From positions 62,001 to 126,000 of the forward strand of contig NZ_JAMOLN010000001.1 in NCBI RefSeq assembly GCF_024448165.1: 64,000 nucleotides of DNA. The letters are read 5' to 3'. The notes beneath the pieces are model-generated. The model was not told the origin of the DNA and ran no database searches. It saw only the letters and a list, made by a program, of their open reading frames with translations. Position numbers and translations under genes: made by a program. Each line of letters starts with the position of its first letter. Position 1 is the stretch's first letter. The DNA is from Streptomyces longispororuber. GTDB taxonomy: Bacteria; Actinomycetota; Actinomycetes; Streptomycetales; Streptomycetaceae. Below are positions 8,587 through 17,667 of this stretch, one piece after another.

Positions 8587-9597
8587 TCAGGCGAGCGACG
8601 CGGCGCGGGCCGGGTCGAGGGCGTGCCGGAGCGGCTCGGCGAGGGTGAAGCGGCGCAGTTCGTCGAGCACGAGTTGCCCGAGGCGGTGGCGTTCGGTGCC
8701 CAGGGCGCCCGCGATGTGCGGGGTCAGGACGACGTTGGGCAGCGTGAACAGGGGCGAGTCCGGGGCCGGGGGTTCGGGATGCGTGACGTCGAGGACGGCG
8801 GTGAGATCCGGCCGGGCCCGCAGGACCCGTACGGCGGCCGGTTCGTCGATCAGCGCGCCGCGCGCGGTGTTGATCAGGGTCGCGCCCGGCCTCAGGGAGT
8901 CCAGCAGCCGCGCCCCGATGGCGCCCTCGGTCGCGGGCAGCTGGGGCGCGTGGAGGCTGACGACCTGGCAGGTGGCGAAGAGCTCGTCGAGGTCGGCCAG
9001 TCGGACGCCGGCCTGCCGGGCGGTCTCCGGCGACGCCGCGGGATCGGTGGCGACGACCTCGAGGTCGAAGCGGGCGAGGTGCCCGGCGACGAGACGGCCG
9101 ATGTGGCCGAGCCCCCACAGGCCGACCCGTGCCCGGTACGCGCCCGGGACCTCGGGGTCGCGCGGAAAGCGCCGGTCGCTCGCGACGTCCCGGGCGATGC
9201 GGTGCGCCTGCTTCAGGCCGAGCAGGACCTGGGCGAGGGTGAACTCCGCCACCGGAACGGCATTGGCCGCGGCGGCCGAGACGATCGGGATGCCGCGCGC
9301 CCAGAAGGCGGGGGTGGTCAGGTGTCGTACGGATCCCGCCGCGACGAACACGGCCCGCAGCCGGGGAGCCCGCTCGAGCAGTGCGGCGTCCAGGACGGGC
9401 GCGCCCCAGCCGGTGAGCAGGACGTCGACGTCCCGCAGCACATCAGGGGCCGCGGCGAGCTCCTCTCGCGTACGCGGCGGTGCCTGCCAGGTGACGAGCC
9501 GGCCGATCCCGGCCAGCACCTCGGGCGGATAGACGTCCTCCCGGCGTTCCTTCTCCATGACCAGCAGGGCGGTGGGGGCGGTGGCCGGTGCGTTCAT
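8587..9597 (-). CDS. D-isomer-specific 2-hydroxyacid dehydrogenase family protein
   Basis: This 336-residue protein belongs to the NAD(P)-dependent D-2-hydroxyacid dehydrogenases, which reduce 2-keto acids or oxidise D-hydroxy acids. The nucleotide fold has GLGHIG at 162-167. The catalytic set is Arg246 (INTARGALID), Glu275 (THPEPPAPD) and His294 (LTPHIAGALG). Its length fits the family. It is transcribed away from the ABC/fucosidase locus, sharing a 490-base divergent region, so it may process a sugar-derived acid from that locus, but this is unproven. The 3' end faces 260 bases without a gene. Confidence 0.88.
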   Translation of the reverse strand: MNAPATAPTALLVMEKERREDVYPPEVLAGIGRLVTWQAPPRTREELAAAPDVLRDVDVLLTGWGAPVLDAALLERAPRLRAVFVAAGSVRHLTTPAFWARGIPIVSAAAANAVPVAEFTLAQVLLGLKQAHRIARDVASDRRFPRDPEVPGAYRARVGLWGLGHIGRLVAGHLARFDLEVVATDPAASPETARQAGVRLADLDELFATCQVVSLHAPQLPATEGAIGARLLDSLRPGATLINTARGALIDEPAAVRVLRARPDLTAVLDVTHPEPPAPDSPLFTLPNVVLTPHIAGALGTERHRLGQLVLDELRRFTLAEPLRHALDPARAASLA

Positions 9598-10085
9598 GCC
9601 GGGCGGGTCTCCTCGGGCAGATCCGGAGGGCGGGCGGGCGGCGAGGCAGCCACTCCCCCGGGTTCGGGTGTGTGCGAAAACGTGCGATCAGGCGATGCAC
9701 CTTGGTGTGGCTTGTTTGATGCGCATGCCTTACAGCTGGCAGGGACCATACATCGGATGACTGGAGGGTCCTAGCGAGAATCTCGGACATCCTGCCGCAC
9801 TCCGCCCGACGACGACGGCGGCCATACACCCGCTCTCCCACGCCGGACCGGCCCACTGCTCTGACGTCTCAAATACCTTTCAGAGCAAGGATGTTACGGA
9901 GACGAGAGCGCCTTTGGTATGCCCGCACACACGAACACCCACCCACCGGCCGCCCCCTCGGCAGATGTTTCGGCCGCGTAAAGCACTTTGAGATTCATCG
10001 GAGTATTGACCGTCGTTTCCGACCCCACTACGTTCCCAGCAAGCGCTTTCCAGGCCAACTGTGATGCGGCGAAACGGGAGTTGTC
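9598..10085. promoter_or_regulatory. divergent intergenic region with promoter and operator candidates
   Basis: No gene is supported here. The side nearer the dehydrogenase has a small palindrome, CATCGGATG at 9751-9759, which looks like a GntR-type half-palindrome. The side nearer the binding-protein gene carries the promoter and LacI-type operator described separately. An inverted pair CGTCTC/GAGACG sits at about 9866-9905. Confidence 0.5.
10006..10051 (+). promoter_or_regulatory. promoter with overlapping LacI-type operator for the polysaccharide locus
   Basis: A -35 TTGACC at 10006-10011 and a -10 TACGTT at 10029-10034 are 17 bases apart. Just downstream, AAGCGCTTTCC (10041-10051) matches the AAGCGCTT core bound by LacI-family sugar regulators in actinobacteria. 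It would cover the transcription start, so repression by blocking is expected. The regulator gene is not in the window. Confidence 0.55.
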
Positions 10086-11414
10086 ATGCAGAGATCGCGA
10101 TGGGTCGGTGCCGGTGTCCTCGCCTCGGCGCTGGTCCTCACCAGCTGTTCGTCCGGGCCTGCGGGAGTGGACGCCAAGCAGAACAAGAAGGCGACCCTGG
10201 AGCTCTGGACCAGGACGACGCCGGGCGGGCCCGGCGAGCAGGGCGCGGTCAAGCTCGCCGCCGCCTTCCAGAAGGCCACGGGCTACAAGGTCAAGGTCAC
10301 GGCCATCTTCGACGACTTCGAGACCAAGCTGCAGCAGCGGGCGGCGCAGAAGAAGCTCCCGGACATCGTCATGAACGACGTGACGCAGCTCGGGGCCATG
10401 CACAGTCAGGGGCTGCTGCGGGAGATCGACCTCGACAAGGTCGAGGACAGTGATCAGATCACCGCGCAGGGCCTGGACTCCGGCAAGAGTGTGGACGGCA
10501 AGCAGTACGGGCTGCCGTACTCGGCGCAGGCGTCCGCGCTGCTCATCCGCAAGGACTGGCGGCAGAAGCTGAAGCTGGACGTCCCCGAGACCTGGGACGA
10601 CTTCGCCGCCATGGCCAAGGCCTTCACCACCCGGGACCCCGACGGCGACGGGAAGAAGGACACGGCCGGCCTCGCCGCCCCGCTGTCCACCAAGCGCGGC
10701 TACGCCTCCTGGTACTTCTCCAGCTTCCTGTGGGCCGCGGGCGGTGACTTCATCACCGAAGCGGGCAAGGGCACGTACAAGCCGGCGATGACCAGCAAGG
10801 CGTCGGCCGAGGCGGTGCAGTGGTTCCGCGACCTGGGCTGCAAGGACAAGGCCGTCCAGCCCGGCGCCGTGACCATGGACACCCCGCCGACGAACGAGAC
10901 GTTCGAGTCCGGGAAGACCGGCATGTTCGTCGTCGGCCCCTACCTGCTGCCCCGCTTCGACGAGACCCTCGGCAAGGACAAGTACGAGGTCGTGCCGATG
11001 CCCAAGGGGCCGAAGGACTCCACCGTCCTGGCCGAGGGCGGCTCCGTCTACCTGATGGCGGGCTCCGACAACCGGGCCGGCCAGGACGCGTTCGCCTCCT
11101 TCGCCGTCTCGGCAGAGGGGCAGAAGACGGGCATGGAGGGCGACACCGCCTACACCGTGCAGCTTCCCGTCAACAAGTCCGTGGACATCTCCCAGGTGCG
11201 CCCCGACCCCCGCTGGAAGACGTACGCACAGGCGTACCAGGACTCCGGCCGGTACGCGCCGTCCATTCCGAACTGGACCCCGGTGCGCCAGGCGACGGCC
11301 GACACCCTGAACGCCCTCATGGCCGACTGCGGCCTGGACACCGGGACCAAGCTCCGTGAGCTCGACAAGCAGCTCGCCAGCATCCTCGAGGAGCAGGGGA
11401 TCTCCGCGTCATGA
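10086..11414 (+). CDS. carbohydrate ABC transporter substrate-binding lipoprotein
   Basis: This 442-residue extracellular binding protein starts at ATG 10086 behind GGGAG. The lipoprotein signal ends in a lipobox LTSC with acylated Cys21. The mature part has the family-1 solute-binding pattern: ATLELWTRTTPGG, then TGYKVKVTAIFDDFETKLQ and DIVMNDVTQLGAM. It opens a tight operon: its stop overlaps the first permease by 4 bases (ATGA). It probably captures an oligosaccharide released by the lyases and passes it to the permeases. Confidence 0.9.
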   Translation: MQRSRWVGAGVLASALVLTSCSSGPAGVDAKQNKKATLELWTRTTPGGPGEQGAVKLAAAFQKATGYKVKVTAIFDDFETKLQQRAAQKKLPDIVMNDVTQLGAMHSQGLLREIDLDKVEDSDQITAQGLDSGKSVDGKQYGLPYSAQASALLIRKDWRQKLKLDVPETWDDFAAMAKAFTTRDPDGDGKKDTAGLAAPLSTKRGYASWYFSSFLWAAGGDFITEAGKGTYKPAMTSKASAEAVQWFRDLGCKDKAVQPGAVTMDTPPTNETFESGKTGMFVVGPYLLPRFDETLGKDKYEVVPMPKGPKDSTVLAEGGSVYLMAGSDNRAGQDAFASFAVSAEGQKTGMEGDTAYTVQLPVNKSVDISQVRPDPRWKTYAQAYQDSGRYAPSIPNWTPVRQATADTLNALMADCGLDTGTKLRELDKQLASILEEQGISAS

Positions 11415-12385
11415 GTCTCGACCAGGCCGAACCGGCGGCCGCCTCGGCCGCCGCTCCCGGTGTGCCCGGTGTGCGCAAGCCGGGCGGCGGCGCGGCCGCC
11501 GGCCGCCGGAGGCGCGACCGCAGGTCCGGCCGATGGTGGACGCCCTGGCTGTTCCTGGCCCCCGCGCTGATCCTCTTCCTGTACTTCAAGTTCATCCCCA
11601 TGGCGAACGCGCTGACCATGTCCTTCCAGGACGTCCAGCCGTACCTGGGGAACAGGTGGGTCGGCACCGACAACTACGCCACGGTGCTCGGGTCCACCGG
11701 GTTCCGTGAGGCCACCTGGCACACGGTCGTCCTGGCCGCCGGACAGACGGCCGGCTCGATGGCGCTGGGCCTGGCTCTGGCCCTGCTGATGGAGGGGCAG
11801 AGCCGCCGGCTCGGATTCGTGCGCTCCGCGGCGTTCCTCCCGGTGGTGGTGCCGATCGCGGTCGTCGCCGAGCTGTGGCGCGTCATGTACCACCCGACCG
11901 GGGACGGCATGCTGAACTCCCTGCTCGGACTGGTGGGTTGGGGCCCTTCGGGGTTCATCAACGACCCGGACACCTCGATGGCCTCGATCATGCTCACCGG
12001 GATCTGGCGGGGCGCCCCCTACGACATGATGATCTTCCTCGCCGGTCTGACGAGTGTGGACCGCGGTCTGTACGAGGCCGCGAAGGTCGACGGCGCGTCC
12101 CGGTGGCAGCGGGTGTGGCACGTGACCGTGCCCGGCCTGCGGTCGGTCTTCTCCATCCTGTTCATCCTCGCCGCGATCCGCGGACTGCGGGTGTTCACCG
12201 AGGTGTTCCTGCTGACCAACGGTGGCCCGGACGGCTCCACCGAGGTCGTCATGACCCTCATCTACAAGCTCGGACTCGAGCAGAACCGGCTCGGCGTCGG
12301 AGCGGCGGGCGCCGTCCTGCTGTTCGTCGCGACGCTGATCCTGACCGTCGTCGTCCAACTGCTGCGGCGCAGGGAGAGCAAGTGA
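11411..12385 (+). CDS. sugar ABC transporter permease (MalF-type)
   Basis: This 324-residue membrane protein has a charged N-terminal tail and about six helices. The binding-protein-dependent transport signature is in YEAAKVDGASRWQRVWHVTV, the EAA loop that docks to the ATPase. It overlaps the binding-protein gene by ATGA and the next permease by GTGA. No ATPase gene is present. Streptomyces sugar systems commonly borrow the shared ATPase MsiK, which is the likely partner here. Confidence 0.9.
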   Translation: MSLDQAEPAAASAAAPGVPGVRKPGGGAAAGRRRRDRRSGRWWTPWLFLAPALILFLYFKFIPMANALTMSFQDVQPYLGNRWVGTDNYATVLGSTGFREATWHTVVLAAGQTAGSMALGLALALLMEGQSRRLGFVRSAAFLPVVVPIAVVAELWRVMYHPTGDGMLNSLLGLVGWGPSGFINDPDTSMASIMLTGIWRGAPYDMMIFLAGLTSVDRGLYEAAKVDGASRWQRVWHVTVPGLRSVFSILFILAAIRGLRVFTEVFLLTNGGPDGSTEVVMTLIYKLGLEQNRLGVGAAGAVLLFVATLILTVVVQLLRRRESK

Positions 12386-13248
12386 GTGCGCACACCGAGA
12401 CCGCGCTGGGCCTGACCGAGAGCCGCGGCGCCGGCGGACGGATCCTCAAGGCCGTCGTCTACCTTCTAGTCCTGATCGTCTTCGCGGGGCCGCTGCTCGC
12501 CCTGCTCGTCAGCGCCTTCGGCCATGTCAAGGACCCGACGCAACTGAGCGTCGTCCCCTCCGGGCTCACGCTCGACAACTTCAGGATCGCCTTCGACCAG
12601 GGGGTGCTCGCCTATCTGCTGAACTCGTTCCTCGTGGTCGGCTTCGGCCTGCTGCTCCAGGTCACGGTGTCCGTGCTGGCCGGGTACGCGCTGGCCCGGA
12701 AGAAGTTCCCCGGCATGGCGCTGGTCCTCGTCGCGATCCTGGCGACGCTGATGCTGCCCGAGGAGATCCTCGCCCTGCCGCTGTCCCTGATCCTGTCCGA
12801 CCTGCCGGTCGTCCACCTCAATCTGGTCGGCACCCTCGCCGGGATGATCGTGCCCCTGGGCGCCTGGGGCTTCTCCATCCTGGTGATGACGGAGTTCATG
12901 AAGGACGTGCCCCGCGAGCTCGAGGAGGCCGCGCGCATCGACGGCGCCGGCGACCTGCGGATCTTCGCCCAGATCATCCTGCCGATGTGCAAGCCCGCGC
13001 TGGGCGTCATCGGGGTGTTCGGCTTCACCATGATCTGGGACCAGTACCTGCTGCCGCTGCTGGTCTCCACCGACTCCTCCTCGTACACGCTCCCGCTCGC
13101 GCTGCGGACCCTGCGGATCGACCCCGCCGTCACACCCGGAGTCGTCATGGCCGCCTCGCTGCTGGCCCTACTGCCGTCCGTGATCGTCTTCCTGTTCTTC
13201 CAGCGCTCCTTCGTGAGCGGCCTGTCCTCCGGCGCTCTCAAGGGCTGA
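12382..13248 (+). CDS. sugar ABC transporter permease (MalG-type)
   Basis: This 288-residue membrane protein starts at GTG 12382, overlapping the first permease stop, with AGGGAGAG upstream. It has about six helices and the EAA loop ELEEAARIDGAGDLRIFAQI. It forms the channel heterodimer with the preceding permease. The fucosidase gene follows after 52 bases. Confidence 0.9.
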   Translation: MSAHTETALGLTESRGAGGRILKAVVYLLVLIVFAGPLLALLVSAFGHVKDPTQLSVVPSGLTLDNFRIAFDQGVLAYLLNSFLVVGFGLLLQVTVSVLAGYALARKKFPGMALVLVAILATLMLPEEILALPLSLILSDLPVVHLNLVGTLAGMIVPLGAWGFSILVMTEFMKDVPRELEEAARIDGAGDLRIFAQIILPMCKPALGVIGVFGFTMIWDQYLLPLLVSTDSSSYTLPLALRTLRIDPAVTPGVVMAASLLALLPSVIVFLFFQRSFVSGLSSGALKG

Positions 13249-13300
13249 CCCCCTCGGTTCCGCGCCCGTCCCGCCCGTGCACGAGAAGGAACGATGCCCC

Positions 13301-14629
13301 GTGTCGTCTGTCGCCGCAGCACAGCTGTCCGCTCCCCCGGCTCCCGAAGCGGCTCCGGATCCGGCCTGGTTCACCACCGCCCGGTTCGGGATGTTCGTCC
13401 ACTGGGGCCTGTACTCCCTGGCCGCACGGCACGAGTGGGTGAAGAACCGGGAGCGGCTGACCGACGAGCAGTACCAGGTCTACTTCGACCACTTCGATCC
13501 CGACCGCTACGACCCGGTCCAGTGGGCCAGGACCGCCAAGGCCGCCGGCATGCGCTACGTCGTCCTCACGACCAAGCACCACGACGGCTTCTGCCTGTGG
13601 GACAGCGCCCTGACCGACTACAAGGTCACCAACACCCCGTACGGCCGTGACCTCGTCGGCCCGTTCGCCGAGGCGTGCCGGGCCGAAGGCCTCAAGGTGG
13701 GGCTCTACTACTCGCTGATCGACTGGCACCACCCGTCCTTCCCCGTCGACGGCACCCATCCGCAGCGCGACGACGAGGAGTTCAAGGCCGCCCACGCCGA
13801 CCGGGACATCCACGACTACCAGCGCTACCTCCACGGCCAGGTCCGCGAACTGCTGACCTCGTTCGGGCGCGTCGACTACCTGTTCTTCGACTTCTCCTAC
13901 GCCGGACGCACCTGGTGGGGCGGCAAGGGGCCCGACGACTGGGACTCCCCGAAGCTCCTGGAGACGGTCCGTGAGCTCCAGCCGCACGTGCTCGTCAACG
14001 ACCGGACCGGGCTGCCCGGCGACTTCGTCACCCCCGAGCAGTACCAGCCGTCCGGCCCGATGACCGAGAACGGGCGGCCCGTGGCCTGGGAAGCCTGTCA
14101 GACAGTGAACGGCAGTTGGGGCTACGACCGCGACAACCTCGACCGCAAGAGCGCGGACCTGCTGATCCGCATGCTCGTCGACGGGGTGTCCAAGGGCGGC
14201 AACCTGCTGCTCAACGTGGGCCCCAACGGCCGGGGCGATCTCGATCCGCGCGACACCGAGGTGCTGGGCGAGATCGGCCGGTGGATGGGGCTGCACGAAC
14301 GGTCCGTGCGCGGCTGCGGCCCGTCCCCGTACACCGCTCCCGCCGAGTGCCGCTACACCCAGCGCGGCGACCGCCTCTACGTCCACCTGTTCGCCTGGCC
14401 GCTGCGCCACCTGCACCTTCCCGGGCTCGCCGGCCGGGTGCGGTACGCCCAACTCCTCGACGACGCCTCCGAGATCATGCCGGTCCACATCGAGCCGGAC
14501 CGGCCCGCGGTCAACACCGAGATGGGCGGACAGCCCGCCGGAACGCTCACGCTCCAGCTCCCGGTACGCCGCCCCGACACCCCCGTCCCCGTCATCGAAC
14601 TGTTCCTCGACAACTCCGCCGAGGCCTGA
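13301..14629 (+). CDS. alpha-L-fucosidase (GH29)
   Basis: This 442-residue glycosidase is probably cytoplasmic, as it has no signal peptide. GTG 13301 is chosen because AGAAGGA lies about 11 bases before it; an in-frame GTG at 13277 is less well placed. The barrel starts ARFGMFVHWGLYSLAARHEW, followed by VLTTKHHDGFCLWDS, both GH29 hallmarks. The nucleophile is Asp197 in YLFFDFSYAG. It would remove alpha-linked fucose from oligosaccharides brought in by the ABC system. The acid/base residue is not obvious by eye, as is usual for GH29. Confidence 0.9.
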   Translation: MSSVAAAQLSAPPAPEAAPDPAWFTTARFGMFVHWGLYSLAARHEWVKNRERLTDEQYQVYFDHFDPDRYDPVQWARTAKAAGMRYVVLTTKHHDGFCLWDSALTDYKVTNTPYGRDLVGPFAEACRAEGLKVGLYYSLIDWHHPSFPVDGTHPQRDDEEFKAAHADRDIHDYQRYLHGQVRELLTSFGRVDYLFFDFSYAGRTWWGGKGPDDWDSPKLLETVRELQPHVLVNDRTGLPGDFVTPEQYQPSGPMTENGRPVAWEACQTVNGSWGYDRDNLDRKSADLLIRMLVDGVSKGGNLLLNVGPNGRGDLDPRDTEVLGEIGRWMGLHERSVRGCGPSPYTAPAECRYTQRGDRLYVHLFAWPLRHLHLPGLAGRVRYAQLLDDASEIMPVHIEPDRPAVNTEMGGQPAGTLTLQLPVRRPDTPVPVIELFLDNSAEA

Positions 14630-14675
14630 CCCCCGTCCCCCACAGGCCCGTCCACCGCACCCTCACGGAGGCCTC

Positions 14676-16109
14676 ATGCAGCGCCGCACCTTCCTCATGA
14701 GCACCGCGGCAGCTCTGGCACTGACCGCCGCTCCCGCCGGCGCCCTGCCGACCGCCGGCGCCCTCACGACCCGCGCGACGGTGCGCACCCTGGACGAGCT
14801 CCGGGCAGCCGTCGACCGCGCGCGGCCGGGCGACCGGATCGTCGTGGCCGACGGCACCTACACCGTCCCGGCGGGCGCTCCCCTCCTCATCCGGAACAAG
14901 CGCGGCACCGACCGCGCGCCCGTCACCATCGCCGCCGAGACCCGGGGCGGTGTCGTCCTCCAGGGCGAACAGAGCTTCACCTTCGAGGCGTCCAGCCACA
15001 TCACCCTCAGCGGGTTCGCCTTCCGGCAGAGCACCACCCTGGACGTTCCCCCGGACTGCTCCCACATCAGACTCACCCGCAACGACTTCCAGCTGGCGGA
15101 CATCGAGGGCCTGCACTGGGTGATGGTGCGCGCGGACGACAGCACGGTCGACCGCAACCACTTCCACGGCAAGAGCACGCTCGGGATCTACCTCGGTGTG
15201 GAGGGAGCGGGCACGGACGAGATGGCCGAGCGCGTCCACATCCACCGCAACCATTTCTCCGACCACACCTTCGGCGGGTCCAACGGCGGCGAGCCCATCC
15301 GGCTCGGCGTTAGCCCCCGGGCCATGTCCAGCGCCCACGCGATCGTCGAGCACAACCTCTTCGAGCGCTGCGACGGCGACCCCGAAGCCATCTCCGTGAA
15401 GTCCTCCGACAACGTCATCCGGCACAACACGATCCGCGACAGCCTCGGCGGCATCGTCCTGCGCCACGGCAACCGCAACCGGATCGACGCCAACCACCTC
15501 CTCGACGGGACGGAGGGCATCCGGATCTACGGCAACGACCACGTCATCGTCAACAACCACCTCGCCGGCCTGTCCGGGCGCGCCCTGGTGATCGGCAGCG
15601 GATCGGAGCGTGACCACCTGCCCGGCGAATCACCCGAGGCGCGCCGGGGCAACGACGCCCCCGATCGCGTCCTCATCGCCCACAACACCCTGGTGAACAA
15701 CACCGGCACACTCTCCGGCGAGAGCCAGCGCCCGCACGAGCCCCGGGACGTCGCCGTCGCCGACAACCTGTTCGTCTCGGACACCGGGCAACTGGTCGCG
15801 ATGGCCGCCACCGTGCGTTTCACCTGGTCGGGCAACATCCTGTGGGGCGCCGCCGACGACGGCAACATGCCCGCGACGGGCGGCGTCCGGACCGACCCGC
15901 GCCTCGTGAAGGACGCGTACGGGATCGCCCGCCCGGCCGCCGACAGCCCGGCGATCGACGCCGGCACCCTCCGCCGGCCGCCCGTCACCCACGACATCGA
16001 CGGTCAGCCGCGCGGCCGGCTCCGCGACGTGGGCGCCGACGAGTACTCCCCTCGCACTTCGGGGCGCGGCCCCCTGACTCCGGCCGATGTCGGCCCCGAA
16101 GCCCCCTGA
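14676..16109 (+). CDS. secreted PL6 polysaccharide lyase (alginate/dermatan lyase family), copy 1
   Basis: This 477-residue protein has a Tat-type signal (RRTFLMS then a hydrophobic stretch). The rest is a right-handed beta-helix with repeated N-x-F turns. The PL6 signature is clear: NLFERCDGDPEAISVKSSDN with Lys242 as catalytic base, and IVLRHGNRN with Arg263 as acid. The spacing of 21 residues equals that of chondroitinase B Lys250/Arg271. PL6 enzymes cleave alginate or dermatan sulfate by beta-elimination. The true substrate is unknown. The start follows GGAGG at 14667-14671. Confidence 0.88.
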   Translation: MQRRTFLMSTAAALALTAAPAGALPTAGALTTRATVRTLDELRAAVDRARPGDRIVVADGTYTVPAGAPLLIRNKRGTDRAPVTIAAETRGGVVLQGEQSFTFEASSHITLSGFAFRQSTTLDVPPDCSHIRLTRNDFQLADIEGLHWVMVRADDSTVDRNHFHGKSTLGIYLGVEGAGTDEMAERVHIHRNHFSDHTFGGSNGGEPIRLGVSPRAMSSAHAIVEHNLFERCDGDPEAISVKSSDNVIRHNTIRDSLGGIVLRHGNRNRIDANHLLDGTEGIRIYGNDHVIVNNHLAGLSGRALVIGSGSERDHLPGESPEARRGNDAPDRVLIAHNTLVNNTGTLSGESQRPHEPRDVAVADNLFVSDTGQLVAMAATVRFTWSGNILWGAADDGNMPATGGVRTDPRLVKDAYGIARPAADSPAIDAGTLRRPPVTHDIDGQPRGRLRDVGADEYSPRTSGRGPLTPADVGPEAP

Positions 16110-16141
16110 ACTCCTGTTCCCCCACCCCTGAAGGAGGCACC

Positions 16142-17569
16142 ATGCACCGTCGTACGTTCCTCAGAACCGCCACCGTGGCCGCACTCGCCACCGTCCCCGT
16201 CGGCACCGCGCTGACCACCAGCGCGTCGGCGGCCGACATCCCCGTCTCGTCGCTGACCGCACTGCAGAACGCGATCAACAAGGCCGCGCCCGGGGACCGG
16301 ATCGTCGTCGCCGACGGCACCTACACCGTCCCGTCCGGGGGCGCCCTCACCATCTCCGGCAAGCACGGCACCACCAGCGCACCGATCACCATCGTGTCCC
16401 AGAGCCGCGGCGGCGCCGTGCTGAAGGGCGAGCGCGGCTTCGTGCTCAGCAACTCCAGCAACATCACCCTGAGCGGCTTCGCCTTCCGGCAGAGCACCAC
16501 GCTCGAACTGCCCGCGGACTGCTCGGCGATCCGGCTGACCCGCAACGACTTCCAGTTCGCCGACACCGGGGACCCCTACTGGGTCGTCGTACGGTCCAAC
16601 GACTCGAAGATCGACCGGAACCATTTCCACGACAAGACCACCGCGGGCATCTTCCTGGTCGTCGACGGCCCCGGCTCCACGGACATGGCCCAGAACCTGC
16701 ACATCCTGCGGAACCACTTCTCCGACCACAGCTTCGGCGGGTCCAACGGTGGCGAGCCCATCCGGCTCGGCGTCAGCGGCCGGGCCCTGTCCAGCGCCCA
16801 CGCCCTCGTCGAGTACAACCTCTTCGAGCGCTGTGACGGCGATCCCGAAGCCATCTCCGTGAAGTCCTCCGACAACACCGTCCGGTACAACACGATCCGC
16901 GACAGCGTCGGCGGCATCGTCCTGCGCCACGGCAACCGCTCCACCGTCGAGAGCAACCATCTGATCGGCGGCAAGGAGGGCATCCGCGTCTACGGCAACG
17001 ACCACAAGATCCTCAACAACTACGTCAGCGGTCTGTCCGGCCGCGCCCTGGTGATCGGCAGCGGCACCACACGCGACCATCACGAGGGCGAGACGGAGGA
17101 CGAGCGGCGGGGCAACGACGCCTGCGACCGCGCGCTGGTCGCCCACAACTCCCTGATCGGCAACACGGAGACCCTGTCGGGCGAGACCCGGACCTACGAG
17201 CCGCAGAACGTCGTCGTCGCCGACAACCTGCTCGTCGGCGACACCGGCAGCCTCGTCGCCATGGGCGCCACCACCGGCTTCACCTGGCAGAGCAACCTGC
17301 TGTGGGGCGCGGCCTCGAACGGCAACATCCCCGCCGGCGGCTTCACCCGGGCCGACCCCCGCCTCGCCCAGGGCACCGACGGGGTCATGCGCCTGACCTC
17401 CGCCAGCCCCGCGATCGGCGCCGCCACCCTCGCCGGCACGCCCGTCACCGACGACGTCGACGGGGACCAGCGCGGCAGCGTCCGGGACATCGGGGCGGAC
17501 GAGTACGCCACGGCGACCGCGCTGCGTCACCCGCTCACGGCGTCGGACGTGGGGCCCAACGCCCCCTGA
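16142..17569 (+). CDS. secreted PL6 polysaccharide lyase, copy 2 (tandem paralogue)
   Basis: This 475-residue protein starts at ATG 16142 behind GAAGGAGG and has its own Tat signal (RRTFLRT). It matches copy 1 along the whole length, including the same C-terminal DVGPxAP ending. Catalytic Lys241 and Arg262 keep the 21-residue spacing. The two differ most in the first 70 residues and in surface loops, for example YWVVVRSND where copy 1 has HWVMVRADD. A tandem duplication with divergence suggests different cleavage modes or chain positions. A hairpin follows the gene. Confidence 0.88.
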   Translation: MHRRTFLRTATVAALATVPVGTALTTSASAADIPVSSLTALQNAINKAAPGDRIVVADGTYTVPSGGALTISGKHGTTSAPITIVSQSRGGAVLKGERGFVLSNSSNITLSGFAFRQSTTLELPADCSAIRLTRNDFQFADTGDPYWVVVRSNDSKIDRNHFHDKTTAGIFLVVDGPGSTDMAQNLHILRNHFSDHSFGGSNGGEPIRLGVSGRALSSAHALVEYNLFERCDGDPEAISVKSSDNTVRYNTIRDSVGGIVLRHGNRSTVESNHLIGGKEGIRVYGNDHKILNNYVSGLSGRALVIGSGTTRDHHEGETEDERRGNDACDRALVAHNSLIGNTETLSGETRTYEPQNVVVADNLLVGDTGSLVAMGATTGFTWQSNLLWGAASNGNIPAGGFTRADPRLAQGTDGVMRLTSASPAIGAATLAGTPVTDDVDGDQRGSVRDIGADEYATATALRHPLTASDVGPNAP

Positions 17570-17600
17570 GCGCACGCGGACCGATCCGAGGTCCTCCTCT

Positions 17601-17631
17601 GAAGCGGCTGCCCGTGGGGGGCGGCCGCTTC
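17601..17631 (+). terminator. hairpin between lyase 2 and the isomerase-like gene
   Basis: GAAGCGGC (17601-17608) pairs with GCCGCTTC (17624-17631), and the inner bases can add a GCCC/GGGC stem. There is no U-run, so it is either a weak terminator that lowers expression of the last two genes or an RNA-stabilising hairpin. Confidence 0.5.
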
Positions 17632-17667
17632 ACCCCACCCGCTCCACCACGGAAGGAAGCCAGCACC

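Noticed and set aside
9443..9856. Minus-strand frame upstream of the hydroxyacid dehydrogenase
   Set aside because: It overlaps the dehydrogenase start in another frame and is Arg/His/Pro-rich without motifs.
16004..17575. A long open frame antisense to PL6 lyase 2
   Set aside because: It mirrors codon bias of the lyase (valine- and glycine-rich, no motifs) and has no ribosome binding site.
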